Positions 46,180 to 57,874 are shown, counted from the first letter of the stretch. The stretch: 64,000 nt of DNA from Ovis canadensis (GCF_042477335.2 NC_091255.1:38170501-38234500), one strand, 5' to 3'. Made by a program: numbers and translations. Notes: generated from the sequence alone by a model not told the origin.

Positions 46180-47059
46180 TGTCCTAGCAACCACCCCACC
46201 AAGCCTCTGGGGCATGCAGTCTTCCCTTTGCCCCACTTGTAGGGCTGCGGAACTGGCTGAGCCAGTTATCAACTGACCATAAATCGTGAATATGGTCGGA
46301 GAGAGCTTCAGGGACACAGGTCACAGAAAGGAAGTGGGTGGGTCGAGGCGTTGCAGAAATATCTTTTAGCATCGAAACTTGGGTTCAAATTCATGAAGTC
46401 TTATGTGAAAGTCTGGTATGAACCTTCATACTGGAAACCCCGCGGCTCTGGTGTGTGTGTGGTGGGACAGTGGGCTGTGGGCATTCTGCCTGCTGCTGCT
46501 GCCCCAGCCCCCAGAAGCCTCTGCAGAAAACAATCTGAAACCTCTCCTGGGGACCAAACCTTCTACTCCAAGAGGGACTTAGGATGACTTGCCCGAGGTC
46601 AGTCAGGGGCTGCTCACCGTGGATGGTGGGTCCCGGCCGGCTGTAACCTGTCACTCTGGGCAGCCCCAGATACCATCAGGGATGTGGGTCCAAGCTGAGC
46701 TGGATGGAAGGGCCAGCTGACTCTCGGGTCCTGTAGAACTCAGAGTTTGGGGACTGAACCGATGAAGGAGATATTTGCTTGATTGTGATCAGTAAGACCA
46801 CAGCGGACCCACAACTTTTGACGTCCCTTTGAGCCCAGACAGAAGTCTGGAGTTCTGGGGTGACCCTCACTCATATCCACTGGGGAATCTTAACACCATA
46901 TGCTGCTGCTTGAGGAACTGGTCAGGAAGGCTTCAGGGATGTCTGTCCCTGAGGAAGGTCCCACCCCGCTGTAATGGGCTGGCTACCCGCATCAGGACAC
47001 TGGTTTATTTGAGGGCCCCTTGTTTCATCAGCTGTCACTTGTATGGTGCTCAACGCACA

Positions 47060-47290
47060 TGAACTTAATCTCTGCAGCACCCTTATGAGGGTGGGGATAT
47101 CATTAGCATCATCTCTGAAACAGAGGCTATTATTAGCACCCTCTCCATTTTCCAGATTTGGAAACTAGGTCACGGAGTCATAACTAGTTTATAATTAGTC
47201 TATAACTTGCCCCGGGTCTTGCAGCTAGTAAGAAACAAGACTGGATTCAAACTAGACAGTCTGAGTCTTGACCCGTGGTCTTCATCACTG
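47060..47290 (-). mobile_element. MIR SINE
   Basis: 'aatctctgcagcacccttat', 'cattttccagatttggaaac' and 'gattcaaactagacagtctg' give a near-complete antisense MIR. Confidence 0.85.
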
Positions 47291-47495
47291 GGGTATTGAA
47301 CTACTTTCAATCCAATGAAGGGAGGATGTCCAGGACAAGGAGACTGAACCGGGGACCGCTTGTAGTTTAGGCGAGCGACTGAACTCCCCAGAAGGGCTTG
47401 CATGGGTCACCATCATTGTAATCCGTGCCTTTGGCCAAGGTGGCCTTTTGGAAACAGATCAAATTATGTCGAGTGCCTACCCCTTTCTACATCTC

Positions 47496-49145
47496 TTTAA
47501 TGACTCCTTCTTGTTCTTAAAATCACGACCAAAAGGATTTTAGGCCCTGCCTGGTCTGGCCTCCCTCTGCCGCAGGGCCCTGAACCTCCCTTGCACTTGC
47601 CGCCTGTCCTTCAGTCACTCCGCTGTCTTCTCTTTCCTGTTCCCCAGGATCTTTGCTCAAGCCCCCTCCTCCCTCTGTAAGACTCCACCTTCTGGGTCAG
47701 TTTCTCTGCTGAACATTCCCAAGGAGCAATATCCCTTTTCTTCCTAATCCTCACCAGACTATTATTGTATTGATGCCTTGTTGGTGAGGCTGACTCATGT
47801 CTATCTCTCACCTGATGGGAATTCCCTGAGGATAAACAGCTAGTGTGTTTTACTCTTCACAGCATCCCCAGCTCCTTGCACATTGCCTGACGCATCCTTG
47901 TGTTGCAACAAGGGCAGGCCATTATCCCCAGTTTACAGATGGAATTGTAAATAGGGAATACTGAGGCATGATGTTTCCTGAGCAAACAGGTGGTGCTGCT
48001 TCGAGCAGGGCCCAGGTGCTCTGACTTCTCATCTCTGTCCTTTCACCTGCCGAAAACAGTTCAGTCTCCCCTTCTGAAACCTCTCCAAACTACTGTTCCC
48101 TCTCCCCCTTGCAAGAGTCAGGTGGAATCCCCCAGAAAAGACACAGTTAATATTGCCTCCTTCCAACCCGAAGATGACCTTTGCTTTCCCATGCAGCTAT
48201 CAAAAGAGAGTGCCCGGCTGTGCCTAGGGTCAGGGTACAGCCCACCTGGAGGAGGGGATGATGACCAAACTGACCGGGACCCCAACTTCAGTCCTCTGGG
48301 GAGATCTGCCCGCTTCTAGTTCAGGGTTGTGGGGGCCGGACCAGCTCTGTCTTTTGCATTTCATGTTCATGTGAAACACCTTACAATTATCTGCCTCCCT
48401 GGTTACACACGGTCAACCCAGTGCTGGCCCAGCTGGGATGAAATGGTCAGTCACGGTCCCTCGGCTTCCCCGTCTCTCAGCCTGGCTGGGGGTGGACAGG
48501 TGGGGCGCGGGCTGCCTGGGAGCGGGCACCACTGAGAGAGGAGGCAGGTGCATTGAGAGGGGACATGAAGGGGGCAGGTCCTGACCCCTTCTGCATGTCC
48601 CATCTGGGCAGATGCAGGAGGAAGGAAATGAGAAGGGCCATTCTGGAAGGTTCTGCTCCGCTTCCTCCTGCAGCAGGTAGCCCACAAGGTGAAAGCATAA
48701 ATGGCCATCAGGGAACTTTCCATCCTCTTGCAGCACTCAAAGTTCTCCCCAGCAGCATTCTCCTGAACAGAGAGCCCGGGTGGGCTCCTCGCTCCAAGTT
48801 CTAAGCTGAAGGGATAACTTCCTGTTCCGCATGGCAGGACCCTTGTGGTGGATCCGAAGCAATAGTGTCTGTGGAGACCCCCTTTCCAGTTTCCATGGGA
48901 AAAGGGGTCCCCAGGGAGGGAAGCACATGCTGGTGGAACCTAGGTGGACAGAGTCCCTAGCCGGGGAGTGGTCCTCGGGCCACCTGCCCCTTTAGTCTCC
49001 CCCCCGCCCCCCTATTCGGTCCAGCCTCCCACCAGCCCTGCATGCCGGTCAGGGGCACTCACCTGGTCCCTGGCTGGGCAGAATAGCCCTGTGCTCCTCC
49101 ACCTGCCAGGAAGCCCACGTCCCTCCTCCTCTGCCCACGGCCAGA
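47496..49145 (-). other. Region downstream of TMEM238L; possible 3' UTR
   Basis: I find no minus-strand AATAAA here. The first variant signal, ATTAAA, is at 47496-47501, 1.65 kb past the stop. MIR-like sequence lies near 47915-48025. The extent of the transcript cannot be fixed from sequence. Confidence 0.2.
47915..48025 (-). mobile_element. MIR SINE fragment
   Basis: 'attatccccagtttacagat' followed by 'gagcagggcccaggtgctc' reads as antisense MIR. Confidence 0.6.
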
Positions 49146-49385
49146 CTACAAGTCCAGTTTCTCAAGAGGCACCTCCACGTTGAGGGTGTACCAGGCAATC
49201 CAGAAGAGCAGGCTGAAAGCCAGGATCAGGGACCCCGTGTAGATCAAGAAGTCCCAGAAGTCAAGGGAGGCAAAGATGCCCACAAGCAGAAGGACCAGGC
49301 CTACGACGTCGAGCAGGAGGGCCAGGCCGAAGAAGAAAGCACAGCGTCCAAGGCGGCACGTTCCCCGCAGCTTCCCCAGGAGCAT
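49146..49385 (-). CDS. TMEM238L: TMEM238L: transmembrane protein 238-like, 79 aa, complete CDS
   Basis: The 79-aa product starts [15 protein letters not shown] and contains two hydrophobic helices: about residues 15-38 (with an aspartate at 26) and about 43-68. They are joined by a short loop, LDFWDF, and followed by the tail [11 protein letters not shown]. The [13 protein letters not shown] motif is characteristic of TMEM238-family proteins, which are probably two-pass membrane hairpins of unknown biochemical function. I chose the ATG at 49383-49385 because it begins the family-like sequence and has G at -3. The frame stays open for 74 codons upstream, but that part is low-complexity, runs through a (GA)n repeat and looks like 5' UTR or intron. 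On the minus strand a good acceptor (pyrimidine run then GCAG) would start an exon at about 49435. The human orthologue was formerly annotated as the non-coding LINC00675. Its place downstream of PIRT on the same strand fits known synteny. Function unknown. Confidence 0.9.
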   Translation of the reverse strand: MLLGKLRGTCRLGRCAFFFGLALLLDVVGLVLLLVGIFASLDFWDFLIYTGSLILAFSLLFWIAWYTLNVEVPLEKLDL

Positions 49386-49435
49386 CGCCGGGAAGGCAGA
49401 GGCGGGAGGGGCCCAGCTGTGCTCCCCAGGCCGGC
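49386..49435 (-). other. TMEM238L: TMEM238L 5' UTR with candidate 3' splice acceptor
   Basis: On the minus strand a C-rich tract ending in CATGCAG precedes position 49435, a plausible acceptor 50 nt upstream of the start codon. Upstream exons may lie to the right but cannot be located by eye. Confidence 0.3.
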
Positions 49436-49500
49436 CTGCATGGGCAGGGGGTGGTGCTGCCTGCCGCTCCCTTTTCTCCCCGCCGGGCATGAGCAAGCAA

Positions 49501-49517
49501 GAGAGAGAGAGAGAGAG
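49501..49517. repeat. (GA)n microsatellite
   Basis: Uninterrupted GA dinucleotides lie 115 bp upstream of the TMEM238L start. On the gene strand this is a CT tract. Confidence 0.9.
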
Positions 49518-50376
49518 CTGCCCTTTCTGGAGCCACACGGAAGTACAGGTGGACGTCCCTTTATGAGCGCGCAGCCAGTGGGGCAAGATATTTCTTAACT
49601 GTTTCATAGCTCAGGTGTGACCCTGATGGAAGCAGCCTGACATCACCACTGGTACAGCCTGACATTGTCGTCCCCTGGGGGACAAACAAATGGCGTGGCA
49701 GGGGAGGGGTCTGGAGGAGGGGCTGTGCTGGCCCCCGGCCTCTCCAGTCCTGGGCGGGTCCTCCCAGGCTCCTGAGATGTGCGGTCAGCTGGGGGCTTTC
49801 CACCACCCCCATCCTGCCTTCTGCCCTACTCTTCTGGGCGGGGACTGGAGGCTTCATGTAAAATTTAGAGAAGAGGGTTTGTCCATGTAAATAGACCTTG
49901 AAATTGTGCTGTAAGAAGCAGTCCATGTCAGCAGCAGGAAAAGCCTGTGCGTCTTGCAGATTCTCCACTCTGAAGCCCCCAGGCCCGAGCTGCCTGGAGT
50001 TGGGCTGTGCCCACTGGCCTGAAGGCAGATCTTGGGGAGGGGTGGCGATGGAAAGGACGGGGAGGACGGGGCAGGGACACCAAGGAGGGAGGGGACATGT
50101 GGCCTCAGTCTGGGTGGGCTGTGTGTGGACCAGAAGGCAACCAGGCCAAATGTTTACCTGGTTCTCTGGCAGTGTGACTTTCGAGACTGACTGACTCCCC
50201 GTCTGCTTTCTGTGTCAGGGACGCTGCACGTGATCCTGAGGGCTTATGTGTGAAACAGGGGTGTCTTATCACCCAGCCCCTCCCAGGGTGTGGTAGAGAA
50301 GTGAATGTCAGCTGAGAAACACGCTGTACTGAAATCGTTTCTACTTTTTCTTTGGCCTTCTCCTGTGGATGAAAAT

Positions 50377-50602
50377 GGCTTCCCAGGTGGCTCTGGGAAG
50401 ATAAAGAATCTGCCTGCAATGCGGGAGATTCAAGAGACACAGGTTCGATCTCTGGGCTGGGAAGATCCCCTTGAGGAGGGCATGGCGATCCCCTCCAATG
50501 TTCCTGCCTAGAGAATCCCACGGACAGAGGAACCTGGCGAGCTACAGTCCACAGGGTCACAAAGAGTTGGACACAACTGAAGTGACTGTGCACAGGCACG
50601 CA
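50377..50602 (+). mobile_element. Bov-tA SINE
   Basis: Sense Bov-tA from 'ggcttcccaggtggctctgg' to 'gttggacacaactgaagtga'. Confidence 0.92.
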
Positions 50603-50603
50603 C

Positions 50604-51283
50604 GTGAATGAAAATAAACATAGGGGGGTTCAAATTTAGTTTCCTACGAGTAAGCTAAGCAGGATGAGTGAGGAACTTTCAGGTAAAAAGCATCGCGGAG
50701 GGAGAGAGTGTTTTAAGTTATAGATTTTAGGATCTGAAACACAAGACTTGTCCAAAGCCAGGGAGCCAGTCTGGAGCATCAGCATCTTGAGAAATCGCTA
50801 AAGCCAAGCCCCCACCCCGTATCCACACTGTCTCCCCAGTCTGTCCGCAGAAGGGATTAGGTACCTACACAAGGACACTTCCCAGGGCAGGAGAAGCCTC
50901 GGCTCTTCCCATCTGTTGTCCTCAGCTTTGACTAGAGAGAGTCTCTTGGGAAGAACAGTTGAGGGACAACTCTGCCCTCTTTAGGGGCAGGGGGAGGGCC
51001 TCTAGGATGGGGGGTGGGCAGCACCAGGCTGGTGGGTCCCTGCTTGCCTCTCCACAGGTTCCCAGGCTCCTGGGCAGCATCTGGTGTACGTGTGTGTGAA
51101 CAACAACCTTAGTGTAAAAATTTCTGGATGCCAGGAGGTCTCTGAGCCCTGGGCCACCCAAATGGTTGGGCACTATTCTTCTGTCTGACATGTGGGGTCA
51201 AAGGGAAGCTGGTGTGGGGAGGGTGGGGCTGGGGGTTGAGGAAGAGTAAATTAGGAGCTTGGGTTAACAGAATCACACTGGTG
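50604..51283. other. No gene recognised; possible upstream part of TMEM238L transcription unit
   Basis: No exon with coding content is seen. If TMEM238L has 5' non-coding exons they would lie to the right of 49435, possibly here. Confidence 0.3.
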
Positions 51284-51284
51284 T

Positions 51285-51478
51285 TCAGTGTTAGTTGCTC
51301 AGCTGTGTCTGACTCTGTAACTCCAGGGACTGAAACCCACCAGGCTCCTTGGTCCAGTGAATATTCAGGCTTGATTTCCTTTAGGATTGACTGGTTTGAT
51401 CTCCTTGCTGTCCAAGGAATTCTCAAGAGTCTTCTCCAGCAACCACTGTTCAAAAGCATCAATTCTTTGTTTGAGTGA
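51285..51478 (-). mobile_element. BovB/BovA fragment with internal deletion
   Basis: A BovA-like end (51285-51355, 'ctcagctgtgtctgactctg') joins directly to an internal BovB piece (51356-51478, 'gaatattcaggcttgatttc'), skipping about 270 bp that normally separate them. Confidence 0.75.
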
Positions 51479-51959
51479 TAAAAGGTGATGGAAAAAATTA
51501 CAAAAATGAGGAAATGCAAGACAGCAGGCATCTGTTACGCTTTCTGAACCATGAGCTTGGTTTGTAGGGTGCAGCTAGATGCCCGAACCCCAGCTAGTGA
51601 CTTCGAGGCCTGGTCCCTTAGGGCCCTCTCCCACCCCTCCACTTCTGGGAATCCTTGGGGCTGCAGGCACCCTGACAGCTCAGAGAGATCTCTGTTTCTG
51701 CTCTCACCACACAGCTCTGCCTCTTCTTGGCAATGGGGACCCAGCCACTCCCTTGGCAAAGTCACCGCGGTCTGTCATGCCTGTGACGTCACACCTCTTC
51801 ATGACCTGGATCCTACAGGTCAGGCAGAGACAGAGACAGGGACAGGCCAGCCAGGTGCTGAGCTGACCCAGAGCCACAGTTCCAGGCCTGACTCTGAATG
51901 ACAAAGGCTCAGTCACTGCCCGAGTGGCAGGGCTCAGATGCTGAGCAGGTCTGGCCACA

Positions 51960-52120
51960 CGAGCCTGTGCCACTCGTCAGCTGTGTAACCTTGGAAAAGT
52001 CACTTGCCTTCTCTGGGCCTCGATTTCCTCGTTGTAAGATAATCCCTTATTTCACAGGATTACTGTGAAGATTAAGTGAGTTCATAGGTGTAAAGTGCTT
52101 GGAACCTGCACGCTGGGACA
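51960..52120 (+). mobile_element. MIR SINE
   Basis: 'cagctgtgtaaccttggaaa', 'tctctgggcctcgatttcct' and 'gtgaagattaagtgagttc' match sense MIR. Confidence 0.88.
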
Positions 52121-52344
52121 CAGACAAGTGTTACCGTATGGTTGTCCCTGGTGTCTTTCATTACATCCTTTCTGCCACAGTGCTTCTATAGGGAAAACCC
52201 CAGGTTGGGAAGGACCTGCCACTGACTCTCTTGCACCATCATCCTCTCCCCTTTATCAGTCTTGGCTTCACCTGGGATAGCTCCCTATCCCCCGTTCTCC
52301 TGCCCCCACACCCCACCCCGCTAGGTCCATGCTGAGCCCTCCCT

Positions 52345-52621
52345 CCAGCCTTTTCATTATTTCTTTACTCATGGTTGTTCTGGATCTGTGTTGCTGTCTA
52401 GCTGCAGTGAGCAGGGGCTACTCTCTAGAGGTGGTGCTATGGCTTCTCACTGCGGTGCCTTCTCTTGTTGCTGAGCGTGGGCTCTACGGTTCTCAGCTCA
52501 GTAGTTGTGGTGCATGGGCCGAGTTGCCCCGGGGAGCATGGAATCTTCCTGGACCAGGGATTGAACATGTGTCCCCTGGGTGGGCAGGCAAATTTTTAGC
52601 CACTCGACCATCAGGGAAGAA
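52345..52621 (-). mobile_element. CHR-type tRNA SINE
   Basis: 'cacagcgg'-type repeats 'ttctcttgttgctgagcgtg', 'cagctcagtagttgtggtgc' and 'gaccagggattgaacatgtg' are the antisense order of cetartiodactyl CHR SINEs, ending at 'accatcagggaagaa'. Confidence 0.82.
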
Positions 52622-52767
52622 CCTGCCTCCATTTGTGATGGCTACAGATTCATCCCTGATGAAACCACTGGCCTCATGAAATGCCTTCCCAGTCCTGAGT
52701 CTCTCATCCCTACTGCAGCTGCTCTTTATCCTCATCAGTTTCAAATTTCTCCACTTGCCCTACTCTT

Positions 52768-55700
52768 CAGTTCAGTCGCTCAGTTGTGTCTGACTCTTTG
52801 CGACCTCATGGACTACAGCACGCCAGGCTTCCCTGTCCATCACCAATTTGCAGAGCCTATTCAAACTCATGTCCATTGAGTCAGTGATGCCATCCAACCA
52901 TCTCATCCTCTGTCGTCCCCTTCTCCTCCCGCCTTCACTCTTTCCCAGCATCAGGGTCTTTCCCAATGAGTCAGTTATTTGCATCAGGAGGCCAAAGGAT
53001 TGGAATTTCAGCTTCAACATCAGTCCTTCCAATGAATATTTAGGACTGATTTCCTTTAGGATGGATTGGTTGGATCTCCTTGCAGTCCAAGGGACTCTCA
53101 AGAGTCTTCTCCAACACCACAGTTCAAAAGCATCAATTCTTTGGCACTCAGCTTTCTTTATAGTCCAACTCTCACATCCATACATGACTGCTGGAAAAAC
53201 CGTAGCTTTGAATAGACAGACCTTTGCTGGCAGAGTAGTGTCTCTGCTTTTCAATATGCTATCTAGGTTGGTCATAGCTTTTCTTCCAAGGAGCAAGTGT
53301 CTTTTAATTTCATGGCTGCAGTCACCATCTGCAGTGATTTTGGAGCCCCCTCAAAAGTATCTCACTGTTGCCATTGTTTCCCCATCTATTTGCCATGAAG
53401 TGATGGGACCAGATGCCATGATCTTACTTTTCTGAATGTTGAAAAGTTTAAGCCAACTTTTTCACTCTCCTCTTTCACATTCATCAAGAGGCTCTTCAGT
53501 TCTGCCATAAAGGTGGTATAATCTGCATATCTAAGATTATTGATATTTCTCCCAGCAATCTTGATTCCAGCTTATGACTCATCCAGCCTGTCATTTTGCA
53601 TGATGTACTCTGCATATAAGTTAAATACGCAGGGTGACAATATACAGCCTTGACGCACTCCTTTCCCAATTTGGAACCAGTCTGTTGTTCCGTGTCCAAT
53701 TCTAACTGTTGCTTCTTGACCTCCATACATATTTCTCAGGAGGCAAGTCAGGTGGTCTGGAATTCCCATCTCTTTCAGAATTTTCCACAGTTTGTTGTGA
53801 TCCACACAGTCAACGGCTTTGGCATAGACAATAAAGCAGAAATAGATGTTTTTCTGGAACTCTCCTGCTTTTTTAATGATCCAATGGATGTTGTCAATTT
53901 GATCTCTGGTTCCTCTGCCTTTTCTAAATCCAGCTTGAACATCTGGGAGTTCACAGTTCACGTACTGTTGAAGCCTGGATTGGAGAATTTTGAGCATGAC
54001 TTTGCTAGTGTGTGAGATGAGTGCAATTGTGTGGTAGTTTGAACATTCTTTGACATTGCCTTTCTTTAGGATTGGAATGGACTCTGACCTTTTCCAGTCC
54101 TATGGCCACTGTTAAGTTTTCCAGATTTGCTGGCCTGTTAAGTGCAGCAATTTCATAGCATCATCTTTTAGGATTTGAGATAGCTCAACTGGAATTCCAT
54201 CACCTCCACTAGGTTTGTTCATAGTGATGCTTCCTAAGGCCCACTTGACTTTGCATTCCAGGATGTCTGGCTCTAGGTGAGTGATCACACCAATGTGGTT
54301 ATCTGGTCATGAAGATCTTTTTTGTATAGTTCTGTGTATTCTTGCCACCTCTTCTTAATATCTTCTACTTTTATTGGGTCCATACCATTTCTGTCCTTTA
54401 TTGTGTTCATTTTTGCATGAAATGTTCCCTTGGTATCTCTAATTTTCTTGAAGATATCTCTAGTCTTTCTATTGTTTTCCTCTGTTTCTTTGCATTGATC
54501 ACTGAGGAAGGCTTTCTTATCTCTCCTTGTTATTCTTTGTAACTCTGCATTCAAATGGGTATATCTTTCCCTTTCTCCTTTGTCTTTACCTCTCTTCTTT
54601 CCTCAGCTATTTGTAAGGCCTTCTCAGACAACCATTTTGCCTTTTTGCATTTCTTTTTCTTGGGGATGGTCTTGATCTCTGCCTCCTGTACAATGTCACA
54701 AACCTCTGTCCATAGTTCTTCAGGCACTCTGTCTATCAGATCTAGTCCCTTAAATCTATTTCTCACTTCCACTGTATAATCATAAGGGATTTGATTTAGT
54801 TCATACCTGAATGGGCTAGTGGTTTTCCCTACTTTCTTTAATTTAAGTCTGAATTTGCTAATAAGGAGTTCATCATCTGAGCCACAGTCAGCTCCTGGTC
54901 TTATTTTTGCTGACTGTATAGAGCTTCTCCATCATTGGCTGCAAAAAATATAATCAATCTGATTTCAGTATTGACCATCTGGTGATGTTCCTGTGTAGAG
55001 TCTTCCCTTGTGTTGTTGGAAGAGAGTGTTTGCTATGACCAGTGTGTTCTCTTGGCAAAACTCTATTCACTTTTGCCCTCCTTCATTCTGTACTCGAAGG
55101 GCAAATTTGCCTGTTACTCCAGGTGGCTCTTGACTTCCTGCTTTTGCATTCCAGTCTCCTATAATGAAGAGGACATCTTTTTTGGGTGCTAGTTCTAGAA
55201 GGTCTTGTAGGTCTTCACAGAACCGTTCAATTGCAGCTTCTTCAGCACTACTGGTCGGGGCATAGGCTTGGACTACTGTGATAGTGAATGGTTCAGCAGT
55301 ACGTGAACCGTGAACTTCCAGATGTTCAAGCTGGTTTTAGAAAAGGCAAAGGAGCCAGAGATCAAATTGCCAACACCTTTTGGATTATTGAAAACAACAG
55401 AGTTCCAGAAAAACATCTATTTCTTCTTTATTGATTATGCCAAAGCCTTTGACTGTATGGATCACCACAAACTGTGGGAAATTCTGAAAAGGATGGGAAC
55501 ACCAGACCACCTGACTTGCCTCCTGCGAAATCTGTATGCAGGTCAAGAAGCAACAGTTAGAACTGGACATGGAACAACAGACTGGTTCCAAATTGGGAAA
55601 GGAATACATCAAGGCTGTATATTGTCACCTTGCTTATTTAACTTATATGCAGAGTACAGCATGAGGAATGCTGGGCTGGATGAAGCACAAGCTGGAATCA

Positions 55701-56899
55701 AGATTGCTGGGAGAAATATCAATAACCTTAGATATGCAGAAAGTGAAGAGGAACTGAAGAGCCTCTTGATGAAAGTGAAAGTGGAGAGTGAAAAAGTTGG
55801 CTTAAAGCTCAACATTCAGAAAACTAAGATAATGGCATCTGGTCCTGTCACTTAATGGGAAATAGATTGGGAAACAGTGGAAACAGTGTCAGACTTTATT
55901 TTTGGGGGCTCCAAAATCACTGCAGATGGTGACTGCAGTCATGAAATTAAAAGATGGTTACTCCTTGGAAGAAAAGTTATGACCAACCTAGAGAACATAT
56001 TAAAAAGCAGAGACATTACTTTGCCAACAAAGATCTGTCTAGTCAAAGCTATGTTTTTTCCAGTAGTCATGTATGGATGTGAGAGTTGGACTATAAAGAA
56101 AGCAGAGTGCCAAAGAATTAATGGTTTTGAACTGTGGTATTGGTGAAGACTCTTGAGAGTTCCTTGGACTGCAAGGAGATCCAACCAGTCCATCCTAAAG
56201 GAAATCAGTCCTGAATATTCATTAGAAGAACTGGTGCTGAAGCTGAAGCTCCAATACTTTGGCCATCTGATGCGAGGAACTGACTCCCTGGAAAAGATTC
56301 TGATGCTGGGAAAGATTGAAGGTGGGAAGAGAAGGGGATGACAGAGGATGAGATGGTTGGATGGCATCACCAATGTGAGGACATGAATTTGAGCAAACTC
56401 CGGGAGTTGGTAATGGACAAAGGGAGGCCTGGTGTGCTGTAGTCCATGGATTCACAAACAGTTGGACACAACTGAGCGACTGAACTGAACTGAACTCAGT
56501 AGTTTGCCTTGGAAATGAACAGAGATCATCCTGTCATTTTTGAGATTGCATCCAAGTACTGCATTTTGGACTCATTTGTTGACTATGAGGGCTACTCTAT
56601 TTCTTCTAAGGGATCCTTGCCCACTCAAGTAGATATAATGGTTATCTGAGTTAAATTCACCCATCCCCGTCTATTTTAGTTCACTGATTCCTAAAATGTT
56701 GATGTTCACTCTTGCCATCTCCTGTTTGACCACTTCCAATTTGCCTTGGTTCACGGACATAATGTTCCAATTCCTCTGCAATATCACTCTTTACAGCATT
56801 GGACTTACTTCCATCACCCGTCACATCCACAACTGGGTACTGTTTTTGCTTTGGCTCTGTTTCTGCTCTTGTCCAATAGCATATTGGGCACCTACTCTT
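52768..56899 (-). mobile_element. BovB LINE, about 2.9 kb of antisense sequence, split by a second BovB
   Basis: Segments 52768-55292 and 56503-56899 join into one antisense BovB, from the 3' tail to the region upstream of the endonuclease ('acaactgggtactgtttttg', 'gcatattgggcacctact'). The RT region carries GVRQGCILSPCVFNLYAEY near 53670-53610. Stops and shifts are frequent. The interrupting element is 55293-56502. Confidence 0.93.
55293..56502 (+). mobile_element. BovB LINE, 1.2 kb, 5'-truncated, inserted antiparallel into BovB
   Basis: It begins in the RT region (QQYVNRE-type sequence at 55295) and runs to the 'gaactgaactgaact' tail. The box reads GIHQGCILSPCLFNLYAEY near 55600-55655. A deletion near 55735 removes the D-D-T-T-L part of the YADD motif (LRYAES), so even the catalytic box is lost. 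The flanking duplication is at most 3 bp (GTT). Confidence 0.92.
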
Positions 56900-56900
56900 A

Positions 56901-56904
<4 letters not shown>

Positions 56905-56932
<28 letters not shown>
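56905..56932. repeat. (TG)n microsatellite
   Basis: About 14 TG units sit directly at the 3' end of the adjacent antisense Bov-tA. Confidence 0.95.
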
Positions 56933-56933
<1 letters not shown>

Positions 56934-57126
56934 TCAGTCATGTCTGACTCTTTGCAACCCCATGGACTGTAGCCCGCCAGGCTCCTCTGTCCATGAAATT
57001 CTCCAGGCAAGAATACTGGAGTGGGTTGACATTTCCTTCTCCAGGGGATCTTCCCGACCCAGGTATTGAACCTGAGTCTCCTGCACTGAAGTCAGATTCT
57101 TCACCGTCTGGGCCACCAGGGAAGAC
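56933..57126 (-). mobile_element. Bov-tA SINE
   Basis: Antisense Bov-tA from 'ctcagtcatgtctgactctt' to 'gggccaccagggaagac'. Confidence 0.93.
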
Positions 57127-57186
57127 TAGTTCCTTTCTTAATCCCATTTAATTAAAAATTATTTTAAATGTGTAGTGTGATGTGGA

Positions 57187-57356
57187 CCATTTTTTAAAAA
57201 GTCTTTATTGAACTTGATACAGTATTGCTTCTGTTTCATGTTCTGGTTTTTTGACCTCAAGGCATAAGGGATCTTTATCTCCCCAGCCAGCGGTAGAACC
57301 CATACCCCCTGCATGGGAAGGTGAAGGCTTAACCACTGGGCGACCAGGGAAGTCCC
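57187..57356 (-). mobile_element. CHR-type tRNA SINE
   Basis: 'agtctttattgaacttgata' and 'cttaaccactgggcgaccag' with end 'ggaagtcccta' fit an antisense CHR-family element. Confidence 0.7.
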
Positions 57357-57874
57357 TAAAGAATTATTTTTTGAAGTTATTTAATGGTGGTGAAATATGC
57401 ACAGCATGAAGTTATCATTTTAACTATTTGTACCTGCACAGTTCGGTGGCATTGTTGTGCAACCGTCACCGCCATCCCTCTCCAGAACCTTTTCTTCTTC
57501 TTCAAATCAAACTCTGTCCCCGTGAAACAATAACTCCTCATTCCACTCTCCCCAGACCCTGGCAGCTGCCGCTCTGCTTTCCCAGGCTGAGGGAGGTCCC
57601 TGATCCCCAGAGACGGGGGACAGGAAGTCTGGCCCCGTTGTGGTCTTTCTGCTCTGGCTTTCCCCTCCTGTGTCTCTCTCCTTAGAGACGTAGTGAATCC
57701 TGGAAGGATTTGGAGGAAAGATACACTGCACTGATTTGGAGCTTACTTGTGAAAGTCTTTGTTCTAAATATATCAGTTCCGGGTCTCATGAAGTCCTGGA
57801 AGGAAAGAACGTAGAGGCTTAGAGGAAGAAAAGAACTCTATCCCCAGGTTTGTCACCTGTGTGTAAACAGGAAT

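Noticed and set aside
45132-46202. 356-codon minus-strand open frame rich in His-Thr-Pro
   Set aside because: It arises from the complement of a degenerate TG repeat, which lacks stop codons in several frames. No domain, no family resemblance and no splice context.
47990-48319. 109-codon plus-strand frame with Pro/Ser-rich product
   Set aside because: Begins in a MIR relic; no family resemblance or splice sites.
49386-49607. 74-codon N-terminal extension of TMEM238L
   Set aside because: It runs through a (CT)n repeat and low-complexity sequence, does not resemble the family, and is crossed by a plausible splice acceptor.
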